From an uncultured Methylococcaceae bacterium (GTDB lineage: Bacteria > Pseudomonadota > Gammaproteobacteria > Methylococcales > Methylomonadaceae), in the NCBI GenBank assembly GCA_903863905.1, contig CAIPDT010000033.1, forward strand, positions 1 to 64,000: a stretch of DNA of 64,000 nucleotides. The letters are read 5' to 3'. The translations under genes and the position numbers were made by a program. Positions 26,698-36,900 of the stretch are shown one piece after another. The notes under the pieces are model-generated. The model did not search any database and had not been told where the DNA came from. It saw nothing but the letters and a program-made list of their open reading frames with translations. How positions within the stretch are numbered: position 1 is the first letter of the stretch; each line of letters begins with the position of its first letter.

Positions 26698-29600
26698 TTA
26701 AATTTCTGTTAACACATAAACTTGAACAAGTTCATTTTGTTCTTTAAATGAAAACTCTCCTAGCGCAGAAAACCCCCAAGAATCATCCGCAGACAAATAG
26801 ATAGATTCATTTACCGCTAAGGGTTTATATAAATCTCTAGCGAAAACACCTAAATTTACAGACTGATCAACAGCACCGCCTAAAACAGTGTAGTCCATTT
26901 TAATTGAAGATCCAATATTACCTTCAATCATAGAATCTAAAGTTAAACCAAAACCACAACTGATAACACTGTAAATTGGACTCTGATCTACTAATAATTT
27001 AAGTCTTTTATAGGCATCAAGACATGCAGCAATAGCGACGTCAACTTGATTAGGCAAAAAATGCGCAACTATACATCCACTTGAATATTTAGCAATTTGC
27101 CCACCATATTCAATAAAGGATGTTGAACAAATCTCTAGATAATCATTTAAGGCTTTAACAACCTCTTCTAAACCAAAGTCTTTAGATAAAACTGAAAAAT
27201 CTGTCATACTCCCCGAAACTATAATTTTTTCTGTGCTTTTAATAGGGATCGTTAATGGATTAATCCCTTCCATTAAGTATTTAAGTAATACAGGTTGAGT
27301 ATATCGCCCCACCATACTATAAGATTGAGCAATGTTTTGTAACATCATACCAATAGCTAATAACATTAAATCATTGCTTTCACTCAAGGCCACTGTTTTC
27401 ATCCCCCAATCTGTAAAGAGACGTTCTTCACAACCCGTTTCTGCACTAAGGATAGTTATTTCATGATGACGTGGATCACGAGCAATTTTCTCGACTAACT
27501 CATCAACAATCGTACACTCACCCTCTAAGACTTGAAAGAAATAATCACGAACTGAAATAAGTACTCCTGTGACATCTCTCTTTTTATTGTTAATACTGGA
27601 TATACGCCCTATCTCAAGTATTTCCTCTTGATCAAGTACTGCATTTAATTTACTGACATAGGTCAAGCGCTTCATGCCCAAAGATAATTTAGGACCTGTT
27701 TCTGTCGAGTTATAATGACTTAAATTACGCACCGCTTTACTCATTAACCAACCACTTTTGATTAGAGCCTTTAGGTCTTCCTGAGAAACAATTTTAAGCT
27801 CACAATCCGTCAAGCATCGAACAGTTTCAACACGACGATTATGGTGTAACAACATAATTTCACCAAAATAATCACCGGGGCCTAATTCACGCACCGCGCG
27901 ACCATCTTGTATTACTTTTAAACGCCCTGCGTCAACCACATAAGCAACTTCTGCCGCATCACCACTACAAAATACATTATCACCCGCCTTATAATGTGAA
28001 TATTGTAAATGTGCAGACGGTGCTTGTGATAACACTGCAATATCATTGCGAAAGGCTAAAACTAAAAACCAATCAATGATAATCCTTAAATTTCTTTCTA
28101 ATCCAGGCACGGAGAACATATTAAATAATCGAGACACAAACCAAGCAGGTTTACCGCTTATAATCAAACTCCCAAAAGCACATAAAGAATATTCAGCCAT
28201 GTTATAAGGCTGAATAAAATGCTTTCTTAATTTAAAAATACGAGTTTTATAACCTTGAGAGGTAGCCCACGCATTAAAACCTGCGGTATAACCCAATGCA
28301 ACTTGATCAGTAGTAAAAATAAATTGTGGCTGTGTCAATGATGTATTAGATTCTGTGATCCAAATATTTTCAAATCCTTGTAAGCGCAATTCATCATTAA
28401 TTGCAAATGGCCACTTTAACTCACCACAGTGTTTAAACTTAATATTAGGTAGTTTTAAGGTAGTATTTATCACTAAACCGACTGAATGGCTTTGACCATT
28501 AGCTAAAAATAAATCCCTTTGAGTAATGCCGGTCACCTCATCATGTAAATGTTCAATAACTCCAGCTTTTTTCAAATTACGCGCACGACGTTTCTTAATT
28601 TTAAGTTCAAACTCAGACCAACTCTGCCCTTGCTCCTCAAACAAATGAACCTGCCAACCTACGCTTTGTAGCACTGAATAAGACGATTCTGCAGCACGTA
28701 ATATCTGACTCACTTCAACTGCAATTGTAGACCCACACTCACCAAAACCAATAATAGCAAACGTCAATAACCGCTTTTGCTCTACGAAATCATTAGCAAA
28801 CTCCGCCTCTTCTACCAAATCTAAAACACGCTGTCTAATACGCAACGCATGAGCAACTGAATCAACTAAACAAGCATGCGCGAGCATCCCAGGTATGTTC
28901 GCAAAATTCTCTTTAGGGCTTAAGGCAACAATTAAACTATCGTAAGGTAGTTCAATACTGTCACTATTCTTGCGCTTTGCAATGACCTTTTTAGCTTTTT
29001 CATCAATAGAATCTAGCTGTCCTACAACGACGTTAGTTTGTTGAATAATACGTCTGAATGGATTAACTACATTACCGGGTTGTACTGTTCCACCAATCAC
29101 TTCGGGTAAAAAAGGTGCAAACAAGAAATTGGCTTGGTCATGTAACAAAGTAATTTTAACATTAGAATACTTTCCAATGAGCCGTTCAATTTTAATCGCC
29201 GCTTGCAAAGCCGAAAGGCCTCCACCCACAATGACAATATTTGCAACTTTATCTCTAGCAATAGGCCTTTTCAGATGACCCGCTGAATTAATCAAACAAG
29301 ATAAAACGACACCATAAAAAAGAATATGTTCTGTGGGTGTTTCAGGCAACAAGACTGCGAAAATAGAAAATGCCGAAATTAAAAACAATGAAAGAGGGCG
29401 TAATAAAACCCCTGCTATCATTAAAATACCCGCGCTCACTTCTACCAATGCCATTACTAAAGTAAAAGCTTCTGGATTAACCGATAAAATCGGTAAATGG
29501 TATTCCGTAATAATTCCAATCGAAAGATTAGGTTGCATGACTTTAAAAAAGACACCTAAATACAATAAAGTGGTCCCTGTTAAAATCCGCATAATTGCTT

Positions 29601-30318
29601 GAGCACGCTGACGAGGTTGCTCTGCCAGCCATGACTGTAAACCTTTAAAAATACCTGGTGTTGGCAATGGTAGATAATGTCTACCTGGGCCTTGTAATAC
29701 TAAATAAATGCTGGCACCTATTAGAGCTCCGGCATAAGCAAACATTGCCTCACCGTATAAGTAAAATCCTAAAACACTTAAAACAATCAGTAAAACGGAA
29801 AAGAAACGAACATAAATACCAAATAAGATCGTCAGTCCTAAAATAATTTCAACCCAACGTAACCAAGCCCATGCCAAACCTAATTGATTTAAATCCAGAT
29901 CGGGAGCCAAAAAAGTAGGCTGAGTAAAAGCAGAAATCCCAAATCGTGGCTCAGCACCTAAAGCAGATGATAATAAAATCCACCCAACACAAACTCGTAA
30001 TATACGAGGAACATGATCGCCATAGGAAGATAAACGTGCTTGTAAATCAGGAAATAATTCTCTAGCTCCAGTAAATCCCAACCAGACCCAACCGACAATA
30101 AAGGTAGAAAATACTGCTATCATCCCTAAATTAAGGGGTAACCACTGAGAAAAAAGAACGGGGTGAGGAAAAGAATTCCAATGAATAATTTGATCCGGCG
30201 TCAATATCCAACGCTCGTGAGCTAAAGTGGCCTGAGAGAATAATAACAGCCCAAACGCACTTAGACGTATAAAAAGCGTTTGTAAAAAATAACGGAATTT
30301 TAAATGTAATATAATCAT
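26698..30318 (-). CDS. 1206-aa multidomain protein: DoxX-like membrane region + NDH-2-like FAD/NAD(P) oxidoreductase fold + cNMP-binding domain + BLUF + class III cyclase-like domain
   Basis: Hydrophobic aa ~1-350; IVIVGGGLSALQAA and FAIIGFGECGSTIA; YFGEIMLLHHNRRVETV phosphate-binding cassette; MKRLTYVSK...NNKKRDVTGVL...FFQVLEG...DWGMK BLUF; EKIIVSGSMTDFS...GGQIAKYSSGC...SSIKMDYTVLGGAVD cyclase fold. Confidence 0.88.
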   Translation of the reverse strand: MIILHLKFRYFLQTLFIRLSAFGLLLFSQATLAHERWILTPDQIIHWNSFPHPVLFSQWLPLNLGMIAVFSTFIVGWVWLGFTGARELFPDLQARLSSYGDHVPRILRVCVGWILLSSALGAEPRFGISAFTQPTFLAPDLDLNQLGLAWAWLRWVEIILGLTILFGIYVRFFSVLLIVLSVLGFYLYGEAMFAYAGALIGASIYLVLQGPGRHYLPLPTPGIFKGLQSWLAEQPRQRAQAIMRILTGTTLLYLGVFFKVMQPNLSIGIITEYHLPILSVNPEAFTLVMALVEVSAGILMIAGVLLRPLSLFLISAFSIFAVLLPETPTEHILFYGVVLSCLINSAGHLKRPIARDKVANIVIVGGGLSALQAAIKIERLIGKYSNVKITLLHDQANFLFAPFLPEVIGGTVQPGNVVNPFRRIIQQTNVVVGQLDSIDEKAKKVIAKRKNSDSIELPYDSLIVALSPKENFANIPGMLAHACLVDSVAHALRIRQRVLDLVEEAEFANDFVEQKRLLTFAIIGFGECGSTIAVEVSQILRAAESSYSVLQSVGWQVHLFEEQGQSWSEFELKIKKRRARNLKKAGVIEHLHDEVTGITQRDLFLANGQSHSVGLVINTTLKLPNIKFKHCGELKWPFAINDELRLQGFENIWITESNTSLTQPQFIFTTDQVALGYTAGFNAWATSQGYKTRIFKLRKHFIQPYNMAEYSLCAFGSLIISGKPAWFVSRLFNMFSVPGLERNLRIIIDWFLVLAFRNDIAVLSQAPSAHLQYSHYKAGDNVFCSGDAAEVAYVVDAGRLKVIQDGRAVRELGPGDYFGEIMLLHHNRRVETVRCLTDCELKIVSQEDLKALIKSGWLMSKAVRNLSHYNSTETGPKLSLGMKRLTYVSKLNAVLDQEEILEIGRISSINNKKRDVTGVLISVRDYFFQVLEGECTIVDELVEKIARDPRHHEITILSAETGCEERLFTDWGMKTVALSESNDLMLLAIGMMLQNIAQSYSMVGRYTQPVLLKYLMEGINPLTIPIKSTEKIIVSGSMTDFSVLSKDFGLEEVVKALNDYLEICSTSFIEYGGQIAKYSSGCIVAHFLPNQVDVAIAACLDAYKRLKLLVDQSPIYSVISCGFGLTLDSMIEGNIGSSIKMDYTVLGGAVDQSVNLGVFARDLYKPLAVNESIYLSADDSWGFSALGEFSFKEQNELVQVYVLTEI
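27379..27675 (-). other. BLUF photoreceptor domain within the 1206-aa protein (aa 882-980)
   Basis: Tyr887, Asn910/911, Gln929, Trp971 and Met973 at canonical BLUF positions. Confidence 0.9.
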
Positions 30319-30504
30319 ATAGCCAACTTCATGAAAAGGTGCATCATCGTATTATGTTACAAAAAGTAAACATATTGTTTACTTACATTATCATAAAAAA
30401 AACAAAATTCCATATCATTTTTTCAACAATACCCTTAAAAAAAGTCTATCTATTAATAGAAAACATCTTATTATATGCACTTATTTACTAATACTATCAA
30501 CATT

Positions 30505-31443
30505 TTACAATTGATTAATAAGTTGAAGCTCTTGGGGATAAGGTGACATATAAAATGACTCTTCAATATAAACATCAGGTGCTTTACGAAAATGATGCTT
30601 AAGTAAGGTTAACGGTACAATAAGTGGAATTTCACTATTACGATAACGTTCAATGAGTTCACATAATTCAGCCTTATCATCAACACATAAGTCCTTTTTT
30701 AAATAGCCCTGAATATGTTGCAATACATTCACATGTTGGCCGCGCGTAACGACTGATTTAAGCATCGTCATTAAATGCAAAATATACTCATCAGCAATTT
30801 CCAATAAATTTTCTTTGGTCAATCGAGCCAATAACTGGCCCATTTCACGATAATCGCCATGACTCATGATAATTAACTTATGTCTCGCATGAAAATGCGT
30901 CAACCTTTGAGGCGATAAACCTTGTGCCAACAATTGTTTCCATCGATGCAGTACATAAACCCTTTGAATAAAATTCTCACGCAATCCAGGATCCCCTAAT
31001 CGCCCCTCTTCTTCTACGGGTAACAAGGGATTATTAAACATCATTTCTTGTGCATATATCCCAAAACCTTCACGATTAGGCTGATGATTATGGGAATACA
31101 CCTTAACCCGCTCCATGCCACAACTCGGAGAATCTTTCTTTAATATGTAACCACACAAGGGAGCGTGAGCGGCTTTTTGTGCCCTTGCGTAATCAAGCAA
31201 ACGAGTAGTTACATCTAGCGAGTCATCTTTTACACCCACACAGCGAATCTCGTTCTCTCTTTTAACTAAATGAATTGTCGGGCGTGGAATACCCATGCCA
31301 ATAGCAACTTCAGGACAGAATGGATAAAAATCAAAATAATGACTCAACGTGCCATTAATGTAAGCATCCCGCTTATGTGATCCGTCAAAACGAACTAATT
31401 CGCCCAATAAACAACTACTGATACCAACAGGGATCTTTTTCAT
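30505..31443 (-). CDS. DUF523 (TudS) - DUF1722 protein, RudS/YbgA-like
   Basis: GISSCLLGELVRFDGSHKRD, FCPEVAIGMGIPRPTIHL, KKDSPSCGMERVKVY (three cluster-type Cys) plus DUF1722 HARHKLIIMSHGDYREMGQLLA. Confidence 0.9.
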   Translation of the reverse strand: MKKIPVGISSCLLGELVRFDGSHKRDAYINGTLSHYFDFYPFCPEVAIGMGIPRPTIHLVKRENEIRCVGVKDDSLDVTTRLLDYARAQKAAHAPLCGYILKKDSPSCGMERVKVYSHNHQPNREGFGIYAQEMMFNNPLLPVEEEGRLGDPGLRENFIQRVYVLHRWKQLLAQGLSPQRLTHFHARHKLIIMSHGDYREMGQLLARLTKENLLEIADEYILHLMTMLKSVVTRGQHVNVLQHIQGYLKKDLCVDDKAELCELIERYRNSEIPLIVPLTLLKHHFRKAPDVYIEESFYMSPYPQELQLINQL

Positions 31444-31720
31444 ATTTTTTAAAGTAATTTAATAATCAGTGTCAAAGGATTAATATTATTTGATATTAAT
31501 CGATATGCATAAAATAGTTCCATAACTTGTAAAACTTACACCGTTAATAGTAATTTACAAATTTAATTTACTACTCTAAACATTATTTGAGCCTACTAAT
31601 CTCATTATGTTTAGATCCGGAAATTATCAAAGTTCTTACCTAATAATTTGACTCTTCAAGAAATCATGGAAAATTAAAACTATATTAAGATTCAAATGCT
31701 AACAAGAACAAGGTTTTACT

Positions 31721-32158
31721 ATGTCTTTTAAAATTCTCTTTTACATTTTATTTATTGCAGTAAGTGGAACTAATCAAGCACAATCCCATACTAAAAAATT
31801 ATTACCCCTCTGCATTGAAACTCCACACTGCCTATCAAGTCAAACGGAAGAAAACAAAAATTTTGTGATACCTTTTAAAATAAAAAGCACACCGAATGAA
31901 GCATGGAAAGATTTAAAAAATAAACTAAACCACTACAGTCGCATTACTATAACTCATGAAACACCCACTACAATACATGCTGAAGCCACCAGTTTAGTTT
32001 TTAAATTTGTGGATAATATGGATTTTATCTTAGATAAAGAACAAAATATGATTTACATTCAAACCAGCTCTAGATCCGCACATAGTGATTTTGGAGTCAA
32101 CATTAAACGTATTGATATTCTTAGAGCAGAACTACAAAAAGATAAGGTGATAAATTAA
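31721..32158 (+). CDS. DUF1499 family protein with signal peptide
   Basis: KSTPNEAWKDLKNKLNHY...TTIHAEATSLVFKFVDNMDFILDKEQNMIYIQTSSRSAHSDFGVNIKRI. Confidence 0.8.
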   Translation: MSFKILFYILFIAVSGTNQAQSHTKKLLPLCIETPHCLSSQTEENKNFVIPFKIKSTPNEAWKDLKNKLNHYSRITITHETPTTIHAEATSLVFKFVDNMDFILDKEQNMIYIQTSSRSAHSDFGVNIKRIDILRAELQKDKVIN

Positions 32159-32773
32159 TTACAAAAACAATTGATGATAAGCTCTGGCAGATTGCTCAGG
32201 CTCATGATCAAACAAACCGCCAATGACCGCCAATAAGTCTGCACCAGCATCTATTAACTGCAAGCCATTTTCTGGTAAAACCCCCCCAATGGCTACAATA
32301 GGAATATTTAATTTTAACTTTGCTTCTCGCAATGTTTCAAGTTGAGCAGGTGCTGCCAACGGCTTAGAATTCGAAGGAAAAAATCGACCAAAAGCCACAT
32401 AAGTAGCCCCTAACCTTTGAGCCTCCAATGCTTGAACTACGCTGTTGTAACAAGATATGCCAATAATAGCGTTAACACCTAATCGAATTCTAGCCTCTTC
32501 AATAGCACCATCTTCTTTACCTATATGAACACCATCAGCTTTAACTTGATAAGCTAATTCAACATTATCATTAATTAATAATGGAACGTTGAATTGATGA
32601 CATATCTTAATCAACTCTAAGGCTAAATAGCGCTCATCAATCGGATTTTTATCCCGATATTGAACTACTTGAACTCCGCCTTTAATTGCAAGAACTACTT
32701 CATTGATAATGGTATCTATTGATTTATTTTCCGTTTGAGTTATTGCATAAAGTCCTTGCCTTGGAAACCTCAT
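32159..32773 (-). CDS. thiE: Thiamine-phosphate synthase ThiE
   Basis: VQVVQYRDKNP, LLINDNVELAYQVKADGVHIGKED, YVAFGRFFPSNSKPLA. Confidence 0.94.
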   Translation of the reverse strand: MRFPRQGLYAITQTENKSIDTIINEVVLAIKGGVQVVQYRDKNPIDERYLALELIKICHQFNVPLLINDNVELAYQVKADGVHIGKEDGAIEEARIRLGVNAIIGISCYNSVVQALEAQRLGATYVAFGRFFPSNSKPLAAPAQLETLREAKLKLNIPIVAIGGVLPENGLQLIDAGADLLAVIGGLFDHEPEQSARAYHQLFL

Positions 32774-33561
32774 GAATCATCCCCCATCCAAAAAAAACGA
32801 TTAGGAATAAATTGCCCTTTACCTGGCTGATACGCACTATTCAATGAGTTCCATGCATACTCCTGCGCCTCCATTACAGCCTGAATGGGATCTAAACCGT
32901 GTGCGATTAAAGCTGCAATACTCGTAGCTAAAGTACACCCAGAGCCATGAAAACTATTCGGCAAACGATCCCAAGTATAAGTTTCCCAACACCGATTATC
33001 ATAAAACAACTGATTGCTCACTGCAGGAGTAGTTTCATGAGTGCCAGTAATTAAAACATATTCACAACCTTTATCTAATAAATCTAAACCACACTCTTCT
33101 AAATCGTCAACGCCGACTAATTTTCTTGCTTCTTCACTGTTTGGTGTTACGACAGTGGTGCAAGGCAATAGTAAATCAACTATTGTTGAAATTAACCTCT
33201 CATTAGATAAATCCGCCCCCCCTCCGGCCGCTAATACCGGATCTAAAATAACTGGAATATCCGGATATTGTTTAAGAATCGCATAAATTGCAACAGCCGT
33301 TTCATGATGTCCAATCAAGCCGATTTTAAAAGCGTTAACAGGTAAGTCATCTAAAATTGTTTTAGCTTGGCTAATAATTGACTCAGAACTTTGTGGAATG
33401 AGTTTTTTAACATTACGTGTATCTTGTTCAGTTAACGCAGTTATGACACTTGTTGAGTGACACTGGTGACTTACCAATGTTTCAATATCCGCTTGTATAC
33501 CAGCGCCTCCACTCGGATCATGACCTGAAAATGATAGAACAACGGGACGATGCGTTGACAT
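32770..33561 (-). CDS. thiD: Hydroxymethylpyrimidine/phosphomethylpyrimidine kinase ThiD
   Basis: VLSFSGHDPSGGAGIQADIETL; LDPVLAAGGGADL; FHGSGCTLATSIAALIAHG. Confidence 0.94.
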   Translation of the reverse strand: MSTHRPVVLSFSGHDPSGGAGIQADIETLVSHQCHSTSVITALTEQDTRNVKKLIPQSSESIISQAKTILDDLPVNAFKIGLIGHHETAVAIYAILKQYPDIPVILDPVLAAGGGADLSNERLISTIVDLLLPCTTVVTPNSEEARKLVGVDDLEECGLDLLDKGCEYVLITGTHETTPAVSNQLFYDNRCWETYTWDRLPNSFHGSGCTLATSIAALIAHGLDPIQAVMEAQEYAWNSLNSAYQPGKGQFIPNRFFWMGDDS

Positions 33562-33986
33562 GAGAATTCCTTTTAGTATTTATGTCTACTAAATAATAAC
33601 ATAAGCCTTAATGATCGTCTAAATTACGGAAAATTTATTTCCTAATAAAGACTGGGTTAATACAATAAAAAATCAATCTCACAACAAATATTAGCTACAT
33701 TATTTCTTAATAAATTTAATTAATTTGTATAAACTTTATGCTTAAAAATGAACAGGCATAACATAAAAAAGCAACTAAAAAATCGAATTTTTCACACCAT
33801 TTACAATAATTAATACATAAAATTATCAACAACTTAATAAGAAAAAATTCCCCATATCTATTACTAGGTAATTTTTGTATAAATAAAACTTTTATATTAA
33901 AACATAAAATGTTAATATAATTAAAAACCAAAGACCAATTGACTTATTAATTCCGACCTAATCACTTATTTAAAGGTAGTACTCCC

Positions 33987-36900
33987 ATGGCTGTTAACAC
34001 ACCACCTACATTCTCTGCTTTTACCTCTGTTATAACTAGCGGCAACGAAAATACAACCATTCAAGTTGGACTTAATGATCTATTGCTCCATAGTAATGCC
34101 ACAGATTCCAACGGTACAGTAACCGCCTTCGTTATTTCTGCCATTACAACGGGCACTTTAAAAATTGGCACCACCGCCACAACAGCAACTAATTTCGATG
34201 CGACCACAAACAATACCATTGACGCTAATTTGTTCGCATTTTGGACACCACCGGCTAATTCAAATGGTGCATTAAGTGCTTTTACTGCGGTTGCAATAGA
34301 TAATGGTGGGGCCGTTTCGACTACACCTGTACAAGCAACTGTGACCGTTATTCCTGATAGTCCAACGGTAATAAATGATAGTTTTATAATATCAAATGGC
34401 AGTAATCTAACCACAGTTGCACAAAACTATTTACTAAGTAATAGCAATTTTTTGGTTAATAATCTCGGCACAGCCGCAACAATCACTGATCCCACTAATC
34501 CCTTATATCAAGTTCCATTAGGTAGCTTTGGTGAAAACGTTTTGGCACCCAGCGATGACGGCTCTAGTCCTGCAGTCGATATTAGCTCAGTTTTTGCAAA
34601 TGGAATTAACTTTTTCGGTACAACCTACACGTCACTTTATGTAAATACAAACGGCTCTATTTCATTTGGCCAAGCGGCGTCAACTTATCTACCCGATCAA
34701 TTTCATACCGGCACCACGGCCATTATTGCGCCATTTATGGCCGATGTTGACACACGAGGAGGTGCAATTGCCGTTCCAACTCTAGGTGGCAACTCAACTG
34801 GTAGCAACTTAGTGTATTACGATATTGACCCTACTAACGGCGTCATTACAATCACATGGGATGACGTGAGTTACAATAGCTACGGTTACGATAAAGGCAA
34901 TGCCTTCCAACTTCAACTCATCAATAGTGGCAATGGTGACTACAATATTGTAATGCGTTATGAAGGCGTACAATGGACATCTGGAGATTATAACGGGGGT
35001 ACTCTTGGTTTAGGAGGTACGCCGGCCTCAGCAGGATTATCTGCCGGAGATGGCAATTCAATGCATCACTACGAATTACCCAGTTCAGGGAATGAAGCAG
35101 CCCTACTTAACCTGTCTAATACCGCTGGTAACACTGGGATAAATGGTGTTGATATTTTTAGTGTCCATAATGGTTTAACTAATAATGTCCTAACTAACGA
35201 TTCAGATCCTGACGGTGATATTTTAACTGTCAGTGCCGTTAATGGTATTGCCGCAAATGTCGGACAAGCAATACTGCTTAATTATGGAACATTAACGCTT
35301 GCTGCCGACGGCAGCTACACTTACGCAATAAATCCAAGTAACTTAATTTATAAAGCCCTAACAGCTTCACAATCAGTCATTGAAACGGCAACTTACACCG
35401 CCAGTGATGGTCATGGTGGCACCTCAAATGCCTCCTTATCACTAACCCTTCAAGGTGTAAACGATCCACCTACTGGGGCCGTCATCATTACCGGCAATAC
35501 ACTACAAAATCAAACATTAACCGCTGACACCTCAACAATTGCGGATGCTGAGGGTTTAGGTACGTTCAACTACCAATGGTTTGCAAATAATGTCGCAATT
35601 ACAGGTGCAACCAGTTCAACACTTGCTTTAACCAAAGCAGAAGTTAATCAAACTATCACGGCTCAAGTCAATTATGTCGACGGCGGTGGGACTGCGGAGA
35701 GTTTAACCAGTGCAGCAACCGCTCCAATTGGTGGACCATTAGATACCGTTGCTCTTTCGTTACCAACTGATATTATCTACACTGACACCCCTTTTATTGA
35801 TAATTTTTCAACCAACAATGGCACCTTTACAGCAACTGATCTTTTATTAAATCCAATCACTTACAACATACAAAATGGCACAGATAATGGTGATGGAACA
35901 ACTAGCTTAACTACTAGTTATGGCGTCCTAACCATTACTCAAGCGACTGGAGCCTATAACTTTGTACCTAATCAAACGACTATTGAACCTTTAGCTGCAA
36001 ATACCAGTATTAGCGCAAACATCACTGCGACTGTAGGATCTTTAACCGATACTAAAGCAATTAATATTGTCATTAATCAACTGGGTATCACCGAATCAGA
36101 TGGCAATGACTTATTAACAGGTACTGCTGGAAATGACGTATTCAATGGGTTAGCAGGCAATGACACCATATATGGTGGTGCGGGTAACGACTACCTAGAC
36201 GGCGACATCGGTGCTGATTCTTTAATTGGAGGCACTGGCAACGACACCTATATAGTAGACAATACAGGAGATATTGTTGTTGAAACATCAACTATAGCCA
36301 CTGAAATTGATACTGTTAATAGCTCCGTTACTTATACATTAAGTGCCAATGTTGAAAACTTGACCCTTACTGACACAATTGCAATTAATGGTACTGGCAA
36401 TAGCTTAGCCAACTATATTACTGGTAACTCAGGTAATAATTTATTGACGGGGGCAGCAGGCTTTGACACTCTTGATGGCGGTGCGGGTAACGATACCCTT
36501 GTTGGTGGAGCAGGTAACGATGTAATGATTGGTGGCACTGGAAACGACACCTATAATGTTGATAGCGCCGGGGATGTCGTAACTGAAACATCGACTATTC
36601 CAACCGAAATTGATACCGTTAACAGCTCTATTGATTATACTTTAGGAGCTAACCTAGAAAACTTAGGGCTAATGGGAACTGCAATTAATGGTACAGGTAA
36701 TAGCCTAAACAATCTTATAATTGGAAATGCATCAAATAATTATATTTTTGGTGGCATTGGTAACGATACCCTAAACGGTGGTGCAGGTGATGATACTTTA
36801 GATGGCGGAACGGGAAATGACAAACTGAATGGTGGCATTGGAAATGATACTTACATCATTGATAGCACTGGTGATGTTGCAACTGAAACATCCACCTTGG

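Noticed and set aside
27379-27675. BLUF-cyclase as a separate gene starting at internal Met882
   Set aside because: The frame is continuous with the cNMP-domain upstream, and no convincing Shine-Dalgarno precedes the Met; internal initiation cannot be fully excluded.
33716-33931. 71-aa minus-strand ORF upstream of the RTX gene
   Set aside because: Very AT-rich intergenic DNA, no family signal or good start context; likely spurious.
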